A stretch of 64,000 bases of DNA from Pollutiaquabacter sp046052345 (GCA_046052345.1 JBJOMN010000035.1:1-64000), one strand, 5' to 3'. Shown: positions 17,621 to 27,031, counted from the stretch's first letter. The notes: generated by a model from the sequence alone, not told the origin. Numbers and translations are program-made.

Positions 17621-18687
17621 AAGCCCATTTCGATGATAAGGGATCCATGCTTGCGGCGCTGCAGACGCTGACCTCCTCTGTATATCCCGGAGCGGAGGTT
17701 TCTGATTCGCGTTATCTGGAGTGGCTGTATCTCAGGAATCCCGACGGAGAAGCGGTCGTTCACACGGATGAAGACGATCAAGGTCTCAGCGCACAGTTCG
17801 TACTGACTCCCCGCCGCTACCTTGTCCGTGGAGAGATTGTCAAGGGCGCACTGTCCCTGAACACGATCACCCGCGAAGACGCACGCGGCAAGGGACTGTT
17901 CCGGAAACTTGGTGATCTTGCCTTCGAGAACCTGCCCTCGGAATCGATAGGTTTCATTACCGGCTTCCCCAATCGTGCTTCGCGGAAGGTTTTCACCGGT
18001 GTTTTAGGTTATGGCCTTCTTGGCAAAGTACCGTTCCTCGCCAAGCCCTTACGTTGGCACCGTTTGCCGGCAGTCCTTCTGCACCGCCGGCGGATGAGGA
18101 AGGGTGAGGATCTTTCATTCACCGTGCCCTTCTCTTCGGTTTTCAGGAGCAAGAAGTGGGCAGTAAGCGCTGAGCCTTTCGCTGCACCGGTAGTCGACGA
18201 ACTTCTGTCAGAAATTAATGGTGCACGCCTGTGTTCCACTTACAGGACTTCCGGGTATTTCTCCTGGCGATACGGGAATTGTCCCACCCGTTCCTATGTG
18301 CTGCTGGTAGTCTCCGACGGTTCTTCAAGTAGGCCCGTAGCCTACGCCATACTGCGCGGTGTTGAGCTGATGGGATGGCGCTGCGGTGCCGTGGTGGATA
18401 TCGGGTGCAGGGCGGATGAGGACTCCGTCGAGGCCTTGGAATTCCTGCTCACGGTAGCGGCGACACGTTTCCGGGCCGCGAAAATGGATATGATGGTTGC
18501 CGCGTGTACTTCGGGTCGCCCGGAGTACCGCGCACTCCGGGCTGCCGGTCTCTTGCGGATTCCTGACTTGCTGCTGCCACAACCGCTAAACTTCATCGTA
18601 CGCGAGAGCCCTTCCCGCCTTGATGCGGTATCGGTTGCTTCTTTCGGCGATTGGTTCCTTACATTTGGGGATTACGACGTGCTGTGA
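17617..18687 (+). CDS. GNAT-family N-acyltransferase of an exopolysaccharide locus
   Basis: 356 residues. An N-terminal GNAT fold is suggested by GALSLNTITREDARGKGLFRKLGDLAFE, where DARGKGLFRKL is the acyl-CoA pyrophosphate loop (R-x-x-G-x-G/A pattern). The C-terminal half repeats a second, weaker acyltransferase-like region and ends in DWFLTFGDYDVL. I recall this kind of ending from GNAT proteins in polysaccharide loci. It may acetylate or acylate an amino sugar. It overlaps the upstream glycosyltransferase by 4 bp and the deacetylase downstream by 4 bp (GTGA). Confidence 0.7.
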   Translation: MKAHFDDKGSMLAALQTLTSSVYPGAEVSDSRYLEWLYLRNPDGEAVVHTDEDDQGLSAQFVLTPRRYLVRGEIVKGALSLNTITREDARGKGLFRKLGDLAFENLPSESIGFITGFPNRASRKVFTGVLGYGLLGKVPFLAKPLRWHRLPAVLLHRRRMRKGEDLSFTVPFSSVFRSKKWAVSAEPFAAPVVDELLSEINGARLCSTYRTSGYFSWRYGNCPTRSYVLLVVSDGSSSRPVAYAILRGVELMGWRCGAVVDIGCRADEDSVEALEFLLTVAATRFRAAKMDMMVAACTSGRPEYRALRAAGLLRIPDLLLPQPLNFIVRESPSRLDAVSVASFGDWFLTFGDYDVL

Positions 18688-19571
18688 CCCCTCCGCTTCG
18701 CATACTGACTATCGACCTGGAAGACTGGTTTCATATCCTGGACCATGCGCCGACACGATATCCTGCCCAATGGAGCGGTTTCGAGTCCAAGGTGGAGAGG
18801 AATACCGAGCGTATCCTCGAGTTGCTGGCACGCGCAGGACAACGTGCGACATTCTTTTGTCTCGGCTGGATCGCTGAACATTATCCGCAACTAGTTCGAA
18901 AGGTGAGTGAAAGCCATGAGATTGCGTGCCACACCTATGCACATCAACTCGCCTACACGCAGTCGGCGGCGGATTTCAGAACGGATACCTTACGGGCGAA
19001 GGATCTGCTGGAGCAGGTCACCGGCAAGAAGGTCAATGGCTTTCGTGCTGCGGGATTTTCCGTGAACCGAACTACGCCCTGGTTCTTTGAAGAACTTGCC
19101 GCTTGCGGATTCACGACTGACAGTTCCGTTTTTCCGGTACGGCGGGGACACGGCGGTTTCCCCGGATTCCCGTCAAGATTTCCCTGCAGGATTCGCACAG
19201 CGTCGGGTACTATCACGGAATTACCAATGTCTACCGGGCGGTTTGCCGGAGTGGAACTCGTGTACAGCGGCGGAGGATATTTCAGGCTGCTGCCTTATAC
19301 CCTCGTTCGACACATGATCAGTAGGAGCAATTACACACTTACGTATTTCCATCCGCGCGATATCGATCCGGAACAGCCTGTGCTGAACGCTCTTTCTCCC
19401 CTCCGTCGCTTCAAATCCTATTACGGACTTGGACGTTGTGCATCGAAGCTGGAAGCGCTTCTCGCGGATTTTCGTTTTACGGATGTTTCAGGAGGTCTTG
19501 CCTCCCTTGACATATCCATTGTTCAGGAGTTGGAAATGACCGGCTCCGGGGAGCCTGTATTGACCACCTAA
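18684..19571 (+). CDS. Polysaccharide deacetylase (NodB-type, XrtA-system-like)
   Basis: 295 residues from the GTG at 18684, which overlaps the upstream stop as GTGA. The open frame to 18651 adds sequence inside the GNAT gene. It begins TIDLEDWFHI with the metal-binding Asp pair of carbohydrate esterase family 4, followed by ATFFCLGWIAEHYPQLV and HEIACHTYAHQ, which supplies the two zinc histidines. The long C-terminal part (GFRAAGFSV, TYFHPRDID) matches deacetylases of exosortase-associated or capsule loci. It would remove N-acetyl groups from the polymer or precursor. No signal peptide is seen. Confidence 0.85.
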   Translation: MTPPLRILTIDLEDWFHILDHAPTRYPAQWSGFESKVERNTERILELLARAGQRATFFCLGWIAEHYPQLVRKVSESHEIACHTYAHQLAYTQSAADFRTDTLRAKDLLEQVTGKKVNGFRAAGFSVNRTTPWFFEELAACGFTTDSSVFPVRRGHGGFPGFPSRFPCRIRTASGTITELPMSTGRFAGVELVYSGGGYFRLLPYTLVRHMISRSNYTLTYFHPRDIDPEQPVLNALSPLRRFKSYYGLGRCASKLEALLADFRFTDVSGGLASLDISIVQELEMTGSGEPVLTT

Positions 19572-19585
19572 AATACCTAGCTTCG
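19554..19585 (+). promoter_or_regulatory. Possible promoter before the Wzi/RemB-like gene
   Basis: CCTG at 19554-19557, 20 bp, then TAGCTTCG at 19578-19585, a one-mismatch TAnnTTTG. The last G is only 6 bp from the ATG at 19592, implying a very short leader if the promoter is used. Confidence 0.3.
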
Positions 19586-19591
19586 CAGTCC

Positions 19592-21184
19592 ATGGCAAGA
19601 AAGCATGTAACGGTATTTCTTCTTCTGGCGGCATTTTCCGTAAACGCTCAGTCCTATCTTTTCCCTTTGAACCGGGACCTTACCACGAGGATCGGTCCGG
19701 TCATCGCCGGCGATACCACAGGCTTCCATACGTCTTTTCTTCCTTATGCGGATATCGAATTGCGGCGGTTCTTCGATCCGGACACCGTCGTCAGCGTGGA
19801 GGGATGTACGTCTACATTCTATAACACATGGTTCGGCCGAAAACTTCGGAAGGAACACCTTGTACAGGTTTCAAAGGACGAATTGAACCTTTATGTCGAT
19901 CCTGTCTTCAATCTGCAGGCGGGCAATGACCGGTACACCGGCCGGCAAGTCTACATCAATACGCGGGGTGCTCAGGTAGCCGGTAATTACCGGGACCGTT
20001 TCTTCTTCTATTCGTCGTTTCACGAGAACCAGGCGCGCTATCTGTCCTATGTCGACAGTACTGTCAATACCTTTCAGGTCGTCCCGGGCCAGGGGCGTGT
20101 GAAGTTCCTGAAGGACCAATGGGTCGATTTCAGCAATGCGCAGGGAGGAGTCGCATACGTGGTGAACCGGCATTTCGATTTCCTGCTGGCACAGGACCGG
20201 TTGTTCATCGGTGACGGCTACCGTTCACTGTTATTGTCTGACAATGCACATCCTTTCCCGTTTCTTCGGGCGAACATGACTTTCTGGAAGTTCCGCTATT
20301 CTGCCGTATATGCTGTAATGCAGGACTTGCAGCTTCCTGCTTCTCAAAACAGCGGCTACCCGAAGAAATATTGTACGTTCCACTACCTGGACCTTAATAT
20401 CGGGAAACGCAACCGCCTCACGGCCGGGCTGTTCGAATCGGTCATGTGGGCACCCGCTGCTTCGCGCGGTTACGAGCTGCACTATCTCAATCCGATGCTT
20501 TTCTTGCGGCCCGTGGAGAATTCGCTCGGGTCCCCTGACAACGCCATGCTCGGGTTGAACCTCCGTTGGAAGGTGAGCCGATCCACTTCCGTGTTCGGAC
20601 AGTTGATGTTGGATGAATTTCTTCTGGATGAAGTGCGTTCGGGCAATGGATGGTGGGGCAACAAACAAGCCTTTCAGTTGGGATTCAAGTCCTTCGGTCT
20701 TGCCGGTATCAAAGCGCTCAATATACACGGTGAATTCAATTATGTCAGGCCGTTCACGTATCAGCACAGGACCAGCGCGCAGAACTACGTTCAGTACAAC
20801 CAGCCCTTGGCACATCCGCTTGGTGCGGGTTTCTATGAAGCGGTCGGTTTCATCAATTACCGTTGGCGGAATTTCTTCACGGAGCTGAAGTTGCAATATG
20901 CGCGTTGCGGAAGGGACACTGCCGGCGAAAATCTGGGCAACGACATCTTCCTGTCCTATGACAGCCGCTCCACGGAGTATGGCTACTTCTTTCCGACAGG
21001 AAATCCTGCGGACCTCAAGAGTTTCGGCTGGCGTGTGAATTATTTGGTGAATGCCAGGACAAATTTCACTGTCGAGGCCGGTATCGAGATGAGGGATTTT
21101 TCAGGAAGGGATATCGATCAGCGGTCTTCCATGCTTTATTTCGGGTTGCGGACCGCCTTGGAAAATTACTATTTCGATTTCTGA
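19592..21184 (+). CDS. Outer-membrane beta-barrel, Wzi/RemB-like capsule or gliding protein
   Basis: 530 residues with a signal peptide (residues 1-19, ending VNAQ). Barrel-type strands run throughout; GRQVYINTRGAQVAGNYRDRFFFYSSFHENQ and HYLNPMLFLRPVENSLGSPDNAMLGLNL are the conserved segments of a Bacteroidota family related to Wzi (capsule attachment lectin) and to RemB of gliding. Its location inside a polysaccharide locus favours a role in surface retention of the polymer. The end is an aromatic strand (ENYYFDF), typical for recognition by the BAM complex. The Wzi versus RemB choice cannot be settled by eye. Confidence 0.7.
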   Translation: MARKHVTVFLLLAAFSVNAQSYLFPLNRDLTTRIGPVIAGDTTGFHTSFLPYADIELRRFFDPDTVVSVEGCTSTFYNTWFGRKLRKEHLVQVSKDELNLYVDPVFNLQAGNDRYTGRQVYINTRGAQVAGNYRDRFFFYSSFHENQARYLSYVDSTVNTFQVVPGQGRVKFLKDQWVDFSNAQGGVAYVVNRHFDFLLAQDRLFIGDGYRSLLLSDNAHPFPFLRANMTFWKFRYSAVYAVMQDLQLPASQNSGYPKKYCTFHYLDLNIGKRNRLTAGLFESVMWAPAASRGYELHYLNPMLFLRPVENSLGSPDNAMLGLNLRWKVSRSTSVFGQLMLDEFLLDEVRSGNGWWGNKQAFQLGFKSFGLAGIKALNIHGEFNYVRPFTYQHRTSAQNYVQYNQPLAHPLGAGFYEAVGFINYRWRNFFTELKLQYARCGRDTAGENLGNDIFLSYDSRSTEYGYFFPTGNPADLKSFGWRVNYLVNARTNFTVEAGIEMRDFSGRDIDQRSSMLYFGLRTALENYYFDF

Positions 21185-21235
21185 GATTGTTGATTAGTAG
21201 CCCGTGGAACCCAAGCGGGCAGACGGTTTCCTGAT

Positions 21236-21243
21236 TACCTTTG
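21236..21243 (+). promoter_or_regulatory. Bacteroidota -7 element before the WecA-like gene
   Basis: TACCTTTG is a perfect TAnnTTTG match, 19 bp before the ATG at 21263, in one of the few real gaps (78 bp) of the polysaccharide locus. No TTTG at the -33 position is seen. A short GCCCG/CGGGC inverted repeat lies just upstream (about 21200-21220). Confidence 0.45.
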
Positions 21244-21262
21244 TTTCGCAATTTTCAGTCGG

Positions 21263-22291
21263 ATGAATCCTTTGCTTGCTTTTCTTGTTTCCATCATTTG
21301 TTGCTATGCGTGCATCCCTTCCGTGATCCGCATCGCGATCAATAAAAGAGTCCTCGACCAGCCGGGACCCCGGAAGATCCATTCGCGGCCCGTGCCTTTA
21401 TTGGGAGGAGCGGCTATTTTCCTGGCATTCATGCTTTCTTTCACCTTCTTCGGGGCCAGGTTCATGACCGGTCAACATGCCTTCATACTCACCGGTCTCT
21501 CACTACTCTTCTTTCTTGGATTGAGAGACGATCTTCATCCGCTGAGCCCGGGCGTCAAATTTTCAGGTCAGCTCACCGCTGCAGTTGTCGTCGTGCTTCT
21601 GGGCGGTATCCGAGTGACGGACATGGGTGGTTTCTTGGGTATAAATCAGTTGCCGGAACCGGTGGCATCAGCATTTTCCGTCTTGTTGATCGTCTTCCTG
21701 ATCAATGCGGTGAATTTCATCGACGGCGTAGACGGATTGGCAGGCGCCCTCATGTTGTTGCTTTTTCTGACCCATGCGGTCCTGTTCCTCTATTCCGGCG
21801 ACCAACTTTTTGCTGTATTATGCATGGCCGGAGCGGGTACTATGGCCGGTTTCCTATTTTACAATTTCTCTCCGGCCCGCATATTCATGGGTGATGCAGG
21901 TTCTGTCCCGGTCGGCTTCCTTGCCGCCGTCTCGTCAGTTCGTCTGTGCGGACTTCACGCCGGTTCCGGGCATGCATCGACGGGAATAATCCTTGCTTTC
22001 GCAATAGTGTTGCTGCCCGCTGCGGACGCACTCCGGATGGTACTTAGCCGAATCCGAGGGCGCCGGTCTCCTTTCAAAGCAGATACCGAACATATCCATC
22101 ATGTCTTGCTGCGTTCCGGATGGTCAGCCGCAAAAATCACCGCTTTCCTGACAGGCGTTCAGGCCATTATCTTTATCATCGCCTGGTATATTAAAGGGGC
22201 TGATCCCTCGTGGGTGCTGCCGCTAGGCACTCTGGCCGCCATCCTGGTGCTGTCCCTGACAGGGCGCCCGGAGACGGCTAAAATAACCTGA
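21263..22291 (+). CDS. Undecaprenyl-phosphate sugar-1-phosphate transferase (WecA/MraY family)
   Basis: 342 residues with about ten membrane helices. Family motifs: GPRKIHSRPVPLLGG in the first cytoplasmic loop, LGLRDD with the Mg-binding Asp pair, NFIDGVDGLAG, and FMGDAGSVPVGFLAA, followed by a histidine-containing loop ADTEHIHHVLLRSGWS. It transfers GlcNAc-1-P or a similar HexNAc-1-P to undecaprenyl phosphate and so starts the repeat unit. wecB and wecC follow, fitting an amino-sugar-based polymer. It has its own promoter-like element. Confidence 0.88.
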   Translation: MNPLLAFLVSIICCYACIPSVIRIAINKRVLDQPGPRKIHSRPVPLLGGAAIFLAFMLSFTFFGARFMTGQHAFILTGLSLLFFLGLRDDLHPLSPGVKFSGQLTAAVVVVLLGGIRVTDMGGFLGINQLPEPVASAFSVLLIVFLINAVNFIDGVDGLAGALMLLLFLTHAVLFLYSGDQLFAVLCMAGAGTMAGFLFYNFSPARIFMGDAGSVPVGFLAAVSSVRLCGLHAGSGHASTGIILAFAIVLLPAADALRMVLSRIRGRRSPFKADTEHIHHVLLRSGWSAAKITAFLTGVQAIIFIIAWYIKGADPSWVLPLGTLAAILVLSLTGRPETAKIT

Positions 22292-22371
22292 CGACGAGGC
22301 TGATTCCGAAACCCGGTGCCCTTTTTACGGGTATAAGGCACGGCCCGGAGTCTGTCCGGGACAGAACCCTC

Positions 22372-23514
22372 ATGACTGCTTCCGTCCGCAAAATACTTTT
22401 CGTATTCGGTACAAGACCGGAAGCCATCAAACTGGCACCGGTGATCCGCGCGTTCAGGAATGCCCCGGGTTTCTCCACGGTCGTAGCAGTCACTGCCCAG
22501 CACCGTCAGATGCTGGACCAGGTCCTGGCATTTTTCGAAATCGTTCCGGATCATGATCTTGACCTGATGCGCGACGGCCAGACCCTTTCGGAGCTGACTG
22601 CCTCCGCCGTTACCGGCCTGGACGGAGTCATGCAACGCGTCATGCCCGATATGGTCATCGTGCAAGGTGATACCACCTCCGCATTCTGCGGTGCGCTATG
22701 CGCTTATTACAGGCAGATACCGGTTGCACACGTCGAGGCCGGATTGAGAAGTCACGACAAGTATGCGCCGTTTCCGGAAGAGATCAACCGTGTACTGACG
22801 GGTCACCTTTCCGATCTGCATTTTGCTCCGACCCCTTCCGCTGCTGCTAATCTCATGGACGAGCACGTTACGGCTCCGGTTCATGTAGTGGGAAACAGCG
22901 TGGTGGATGCCTTACTGATGGGCAGGGAACAGCTGGCAGGTGCAAGGTTGAAGGAGGCAGAATCCGCGCTTTCAGGACTTCCCATCGAACGGCCGTTCGT
23001 TCTTGTGACCGGTCACCGGCGGGAAAGTTTCGGTAAGCCGTTCGAGGAGATCTGTGGAGCGATCGCAGATGCTGCCGCTGCCTTTCCGGAAACTTCCTTT
23101 ATCTATCCCGTCCATCTGAATCCGAACGTCTCCGGACCGGTTCATCGGCTTTTGTCGGGTCTGCCGAATGTGTACCTGTCGCCTCCGCTGGACTATCCTT
23201 CTTTCCTGCTGCTGATGGGAAAGTGCCAACTCATACTGACTGATTCGGGTGGTATTCAGGAAGAGGCGCCCGCCTTGGGTAAGCCCGTTCTGGTGATGCG
23301 AGAAGTCACAGAGAGGAGGGAGGGAATCGAGGCCGGCACAGCCCGTTTGGTGGGAGTGAAGCGGGCGGACATTTTTCAGGCAGTCAAGGAACTCTTGTCA
23401 GACCAGGCAGCATATGGCCGTATGTCCAATGCGGTGAATCCTTACGGCGACGGACGTACCTCCGAACGGATCGTGTCGATCGTCTCCACTTTTCTAAACA
23501 GTTCGCAATCATGA
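22372..23514 (+). CDS. wecB: UDP-GlcNAc 2-epimerase (non-hydrolysing)
   Basis: 380 residues. Converts UDP-GlcNAc to UDP-ManNAc. Family features: VFGTRPEAIKLAPVI at the N-terminus, TAQHRQML, VQGDTTSAF, HVEAGLRSHDKYAPFPEEINR, and in the C-terminal domain TGHRRESFG and LTDSGGIQEEAPALGKPVLVMREVTERREGIEAGTARLVG. The next gene overlaps by 4 bp and uses its product. UDP-ManNAc and UDP-ManNAcA would feed the glycosyltransferases of this locus. Confidence 0.96.
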   Translation: MTASVRKILFVFGTRPEAIKLAPVIRAFRNAPGFSTVVAVTAQHRQMLDQVLAFFEIVPDHDLDLMRDGQTLSELTASAVTGLDGVMQRVMPDMVIVQGDTTSAFCGALCAYYRQIPVAHVEAGLRSHDKYAPFPEEINRVLTGHLSDLHFAPTPSAAANLMDEHVTAPVHVVGNSVVDALLMGREQLAGARLKEAESALSGLPIERPFVLVTGHRRESFGKPFEEICGAIADAAAAFPETSFIYPVHLNPNVSGPVHRLLSGLPNVYLSPPLDYPSFLLLMGKCQLILTDSGGIQEEAPALGKPVLVMREVTERREGIEAGTARLVGVKRADIFQAVKELLSDQAAYGRMSNAVNPYGDGRTSERIVSIVSTFLNSSQS

Positions 23515-24725
23515 AGAAGAAACAGGGTACGTCCGTTACGATCCTTGGCTTGGGTTACATAGGACTTCCGACAGCAGCACTTATAGCAGGCAAGGGGATT
23601 CGTGTGAACGGTGTGGACGTCAACCGCAAGGTGGTCGATACGATCAACAAAGGCAAGATCCATATCGTGGAGCCTGCACTGGAAGGATTGGTTCACGCCG
23701 TGGTACGCAAAGGCCTGTTGCGCGCTTCCGTGAAAGTGGTGCCGGCGGATGTTTTCATTGTCGCAGTGCCCACGCCCTTCAAAGGCGGTCATCGTCCGGA
23801 CATCTCCTTCGTAGAAAAGGCCACCAGAATGATCGTTCCTCATCTTCGTGAGGGAAGCATCTTCATCATCGAATCGACCAGTCCTGTCGGTACTACGGAA
23901 AAGATGGCGAAGATGATTTACCGTAAAAGGCCGGAGTTGAAGGGTAAGGTTCACATCGCCTATTGCCCGGAACGCGTACTTCCCGGAAATATACTTCATG
24001 AACTGCAGCAGAACGACCGCGTGATCGGGGGCATTGACACGGAAGCCGCCGCTGCTGCGGTGGGTTTCTACGGTCGGTTCGTGCGCGGAAAATTACATAC
24101 GACCAACGCCCGGACGGCGGAAATGACCAAGCTCGTCGAGAATGCCTACCGGGATGTCAACATCGCATTCGCCAATCAGCTTTCGGTGATCTGTGACAAA
24201 GCCGGCATCAATGTCTATGAGCTGATAGATCTGGCCAGCCGTCATCCGCGAGTGAATATACTCAAGCCCGGACCCGGTGTCGGTGGTCACTGCATAGCCG
24301 TGGATCCCTGGTTCATCGTATCCGCCTTCCCTGCCGAAACAGGACTTATTCGACAGGCACGAGAAGTCAATCTTGCAAAGACCGACTGGGTGGTGGAGAA
24401 GGTGCTTGCGGCAGCCGATGAATTCAGGAGTAAGCAGGGGAGACTTCCCGTGATCGCTTGTATGGGACTTGCTTACAAACCGGACATCGATGACTTGCGC
24501 GAATCTCCGGCATTGGAAGTATATCGTCGATTAATGAAGAAACGGCTCAAGGTGCTGGCCGTCGAACCGAATATTTCTTCCGGCAGCGGGGTGCGGACGA
24601 CAGATGCCGCTGCTGCGGTCCTGAAAGCGGACATCATCGTTTTCCTGGTGCGACATAAGGAATTCATCAACCTGCAAACCGGCGCCAAGCCCGTTCTGGA
24701 TTTCTGTGGAGCCATCAGCCATTGA
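23511..24725 (+). CDS. wecC: UDP-N-acetyl-D-mannosamine dehydrogenase
   Basis: 404 residues. Oxidises UDP-ManNAc to UDP-ManNAcA with two NAD+. N-terminal Rossmann motif GLGYIGLPTAALIA, then VAVPTPF, TSPVGTTEKM, YCPERVLPG, EMTKLVENAYRDVNIAFANQL, and PGPGVGGHCIAVDPWFI, where the conserved Cys of GGHC is the catalytic nucleophile. The C-terminal CMGLAYKPDIDDLRESPALEV closes the UDP-sugar dehydrogenase pattern. ATGA overlap with wecB indicates coupling. The pair makes an anionic sugar, adding to the negative charge expected from sulfation. Confidence 0.95.
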   Translation: MKKKQGTSVTILGLGYIGLPTAALIAGKGIRVNGVDVNRKVVDTINKGKIHIVEPALEGLVHAVVRKGLLRASVKVVPADVFIVAVPTPFKGGHRPDISFVEKATRMIVPHLREGSIFIIESTSPVGTTEKMAKMIYRKRPELKGKVHIAYCPERVLPGNILHELQQNDRVIGGIDTEAAAAAVGFYGRFVRGKLHTTNARTAEMTKLVENAYRDVNIAFANQLSVICDKAGINVYELIDLASRHPRVNILKPGPGVGGHCIAVDPWFIVSAFPAETGLIRQAREVNLAKTDWVVEKVLAAADEFRSKQGRLPVIACMGLAYKPDIDDLRESPALEVYRRLMKKRLKVLAVEPNISSGSGVRTTDAAAAVLKADIIVFLVRHKEFINLQTGAKPVLDFCGAISH

Positions 24726-24735
24726 TACACGTCGT

Positions 24736-26049
24736 ATGACAGTGACCACCGTCGCCGCTCCCGGAAAACCCCGGCCTGTCGCAGGACTGAAACGCAGTGT
24801 TTCGGAATCGATGCTGTTCCGCCTGACAGGTCTGGTCCTGGTATTCCTGCTGCATTTGTTCCTGTCGCGACTGATGGGTCCGAAAGGTTACGGCGACTAT
24901 ACGATGATCACCTCTTTGCTGGACCTGCTCCTGGTGATCGGGCTCTCAGGCATGGATTCCGCGACACAGCGGGTGCTCCCGCAGACGCTCTCCAAAAAGG
25001 AATTCGGCGCTGCCAACGGTTTCCTTCGCTTTGCCTATAGGTGGATCCTGATGGCATCCTTGCTCTGCAGCGTCACAGTGCTCTTTCTGCTACTTTTCGT
25101 CTATCACAAAGGAAGCGTGGGTTTCCGTGAAAGTATCTTATGGGCGATCGTCCTGTTGCCCGTGCTTGCATCGGTGCACCAGGCTTCCGCCGTGCTGCGG
25201 TCTTTCCAGCGGATCAAGGCTTCCATGCTTCCGGTGCAGGTCGTGCTTCCGGTGTTGCTTTCTTTCGCTTCCGCATGCTATTACATGGAGTACGGAAAGC
25301 TGCCGGTGGATGCCGTCTTGCTGCTACAGCTGGCCTGTACGCTCGTGGTAGGGTGGAGGGTCAGCCGCACCACCGGGAAGAGGTTGCGTCAGCAGCTGGA
25401 CCGTTCCCTTACCGAGTACCGTTTTGTACCGTGGATGACCGTCGCCTCCGCATTCTTCTTCACTTCGCTGACGGAAGTGCTGATGCGTCAGGGAGACATC
25501 CTTATGACCGGCTACCTCCTTTCCCACGTGCAGGCCGGGCAGTACGCAGCAGCGGTCAGGATCACTTCGTTGGTCGCCTTCGCATTGTCCGTATCTGATT
25601 ATGTGTTTCTTCCGAAGCTGTCGGCCATACAGACTGCGGGGAAGAAGCGACAACTCCGACAGGCGGTCAGGATCTACTCGCGCCAGATCCTGATGATGAC
25701 ACTTCCGTTGGCCGTTCTTCTTGCTCTCGCAGGTCCGTGGTTGTTGAAGTCCTTCGGTCCTTCCTTCAGGAACGCCTACTACCCCTTGCTGATCCTGTTG
25801 TTCGGTCACATCGTTACGGCCGGAACAGGACTTGCCACCGGTATGATGAACCTGACCGGTGACCGTCGCACCTTCCTGGGATTCTCCATCATCGCCGTGA
25901 TTGTGCAGTTTGTTTTACTCGCCTTCCTGTTGCCGAGGTGGGGACTCGTCGGTGCCGCCGTAGCAGCGGTCACAGGCCGTATCCTGTTGCAGGGCATGTG
26001 TTATCGCAGATTGTACAGCCGCAGCGGAATCCGGGCTTCCGCCTGGTGA
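24736..26049 (+). CDS. Polysaccharide flippase, Wzx/MVF type (second)
   Basis: 437 residues from the ATG at 24736; the GTG at 24706 would lie inside wecC. About 12-14 membrane helices, starting LKRSVSESMLFRLTGLVLVFLLHLFLSRLMGPKGYGDYTMITSLLDLLLVIGLSGMDSATQRVLPQ, the standard N-terminal pattern of oligosaccharide flippases. It resembles the protein at 11880 in fold but not closely in sequence. It is the last gene of the polysaccharide locus; the next gene, heme O synthase, has its own promoter. Two flippases could serve two lipid-linked substrates or two polymers (inference). Confidence 0.85.
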   Translation: MTVTTVAAPGKPRPVAGLKRSVSESMLFRLTGLVLVFLLHLFLSRLMGPKGYGDYTMITSLLDLLLVIGLSGMDSATQRVLPQTLSKKEFGAANGFLRFAYRWILMASLLCSVTVLFLLLFVYHKGSVGFRESILWAIVLLPVLASVHQASAVLRSFQRIKASMLPVQVVLPVLLSFASACYYMEYGKLPVDAVLLLQLACTLVVGWRVSRTTGKRLRQQLDRSLTEYRFVPWMTVASAFFFTSLTEVLMRQGDILMTGYLLSHVQAGQYAAAVRITSLVAFALSVSDYVFLPKLSAIQTAGKKRQLRQAVRIYSRQILMMTLPLAVLLALAGPWLLKSFGPSFRNAYYPLLILLFGHIVTAGTGLATGMMNLTGDRRTFLGFSIIAVIVQFVLLAFLLPRWGLVGAAVAAVTGRILLQGMCYRRLYSRSGIRASAW

Positions 26050-26074
26050 TGCAGAGGAATGCTTGGGTTTCGGG

Positions 26075-26106
26075 TTTGTTCCCCCGCGCTTTTTTAGTTA
26101 AAATTG
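26075..26106 (+). promoter_or_regulatory. Promoter for the cytochrome oxidase accessory operon
   Basis: TTTG at 26075-26078, 20 bp, then TAAAATTG at 26099-26106 (one mismatch to TAnnTTTG). It sits in the 112-bp gap after the second flippase and starts the ctaB-coxC operon. Confidence 0.55.
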
Positions 26107-26161
26107 CGGCCTCGAAAGGGGCGGTGTTTTAAGTTTTCCGTCCTTTTTTCCAATCCAGCCC

Positions 26162-27031
26162 GTGTCCACCTTCGGCAGTTTCAAGGATTACCTTCAGCTC
26201 ACCAAGCCGCGCTTATCGGCTTTGGTCGTTTTCTCTGCCATTACCGGTTACGTGATCGCTACCGGCGGCGAGGCGTCCCTCGCTTCCATGCTTTGGCTCA
26301 TGGCGGGCGGTTATCTGGTCACCGGTGCCTCCAACGGCTTCAATCAGGTGATCGAGAAGGATCTCGATAAATTGATGGAGCGTACGAAGGACCGGCCGGT
26401 TCCGGCGGGCCGGTTATCTGTTTTTCAGGCCTTGACGGCATCGGTAATCATGGGAGCGGCCGGAGTCGCCATCCTTTGGGTGATGATGAACCCGTTATGC
26501 GGACAACTCAGCCTTCTTTCCCTTTTACTTTATTCGCTGGTCTATACTCCGCTGAAGCGTCATACTCCCTTCGCTGTCCTTGTAGGAGCGTTTCCGGGTG
26601 CTTTTCCGCCTATGCTCGGATGGATTGCGGCCCGGAACACCATCGGCATGGAAGCGGTGTTGCTGTACGCCTTGCAGTTCATCTGGCAGTTCCCGCATTT
26701 CTGGTCCATCGCCTGGATACTCCATGACGATTACCTGAAGGCCGGCTTCAGGATGCTTCCCTCCGCCGGTGGTCGTGACCGTTCATCGGCATTCCAGAAC
26801 CTGATGTACACCGCCTGTCTGATTCCGATGTCTTTTCTTCCCCAGGCATTTCACCAGGCCGGAACAGTTACCACCGTTGCGTTGTTGTGTTGCAGTCTGG
26901 TATTCACCTGGCAGGCGATGACGTTATACCGCACCTTGGAGATCAAAGCCGCCCATCGGCTGATGTTCGGTTCCTTCCTTTACCTGCCGGCGACCCAGTT
27001 GTCCTGGATGTTTGAAAAACTACTTAGCTGA
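26162..27031 (+). CDS. ctaB: Protoheme IX farnesyltransferase (heme O synthase)
   Basis: Attaches a farnesyl group to heme B, giving heme O for heme-copper oxidases. 289 residues starting with the GTG at 26162, with about nine membrane helices. The prenyltransferase motif NQVIEKDLDKLMERTKDRPVPAGR (D-x3-D-x2-M-x-RT) and YTPLKRHTPFAVLVGAFPGAFPPMLGW are diagnostic. TGATG overlap with the next gene, a subunit III. In most Bacteroidota the gene follows coxB-coxA; here a polysaccharide locus precedes it, so the catalytic subunits must be elsewhere. Confidence 0.95.
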   Translation: MSTFGSFKDYLQLTKPRLSALVVFSAITGYVIATGGEASLASMLWLMAGGYLVTGASNGFNQVIEKDLDKLMERTKDRPVPAGRLSVFQALTASVIMGAAGVAILWVMMNPLCGQLSLLSLLLYSLVYTPLKRHTPFAVLVGAFPGAFPPMLGWIAARNTIGMEAVLLYALQFIWQFPHFWSIAWILHDDYLKAGFRMLPSAGGRDRSSAFQNLMYTACLIPMSFLPQAFHQAGTVTTVALLCCSLVFTWQAMTLYRTLEIKAAHRLMFGSFLYLPATQLSWMFEKLLS

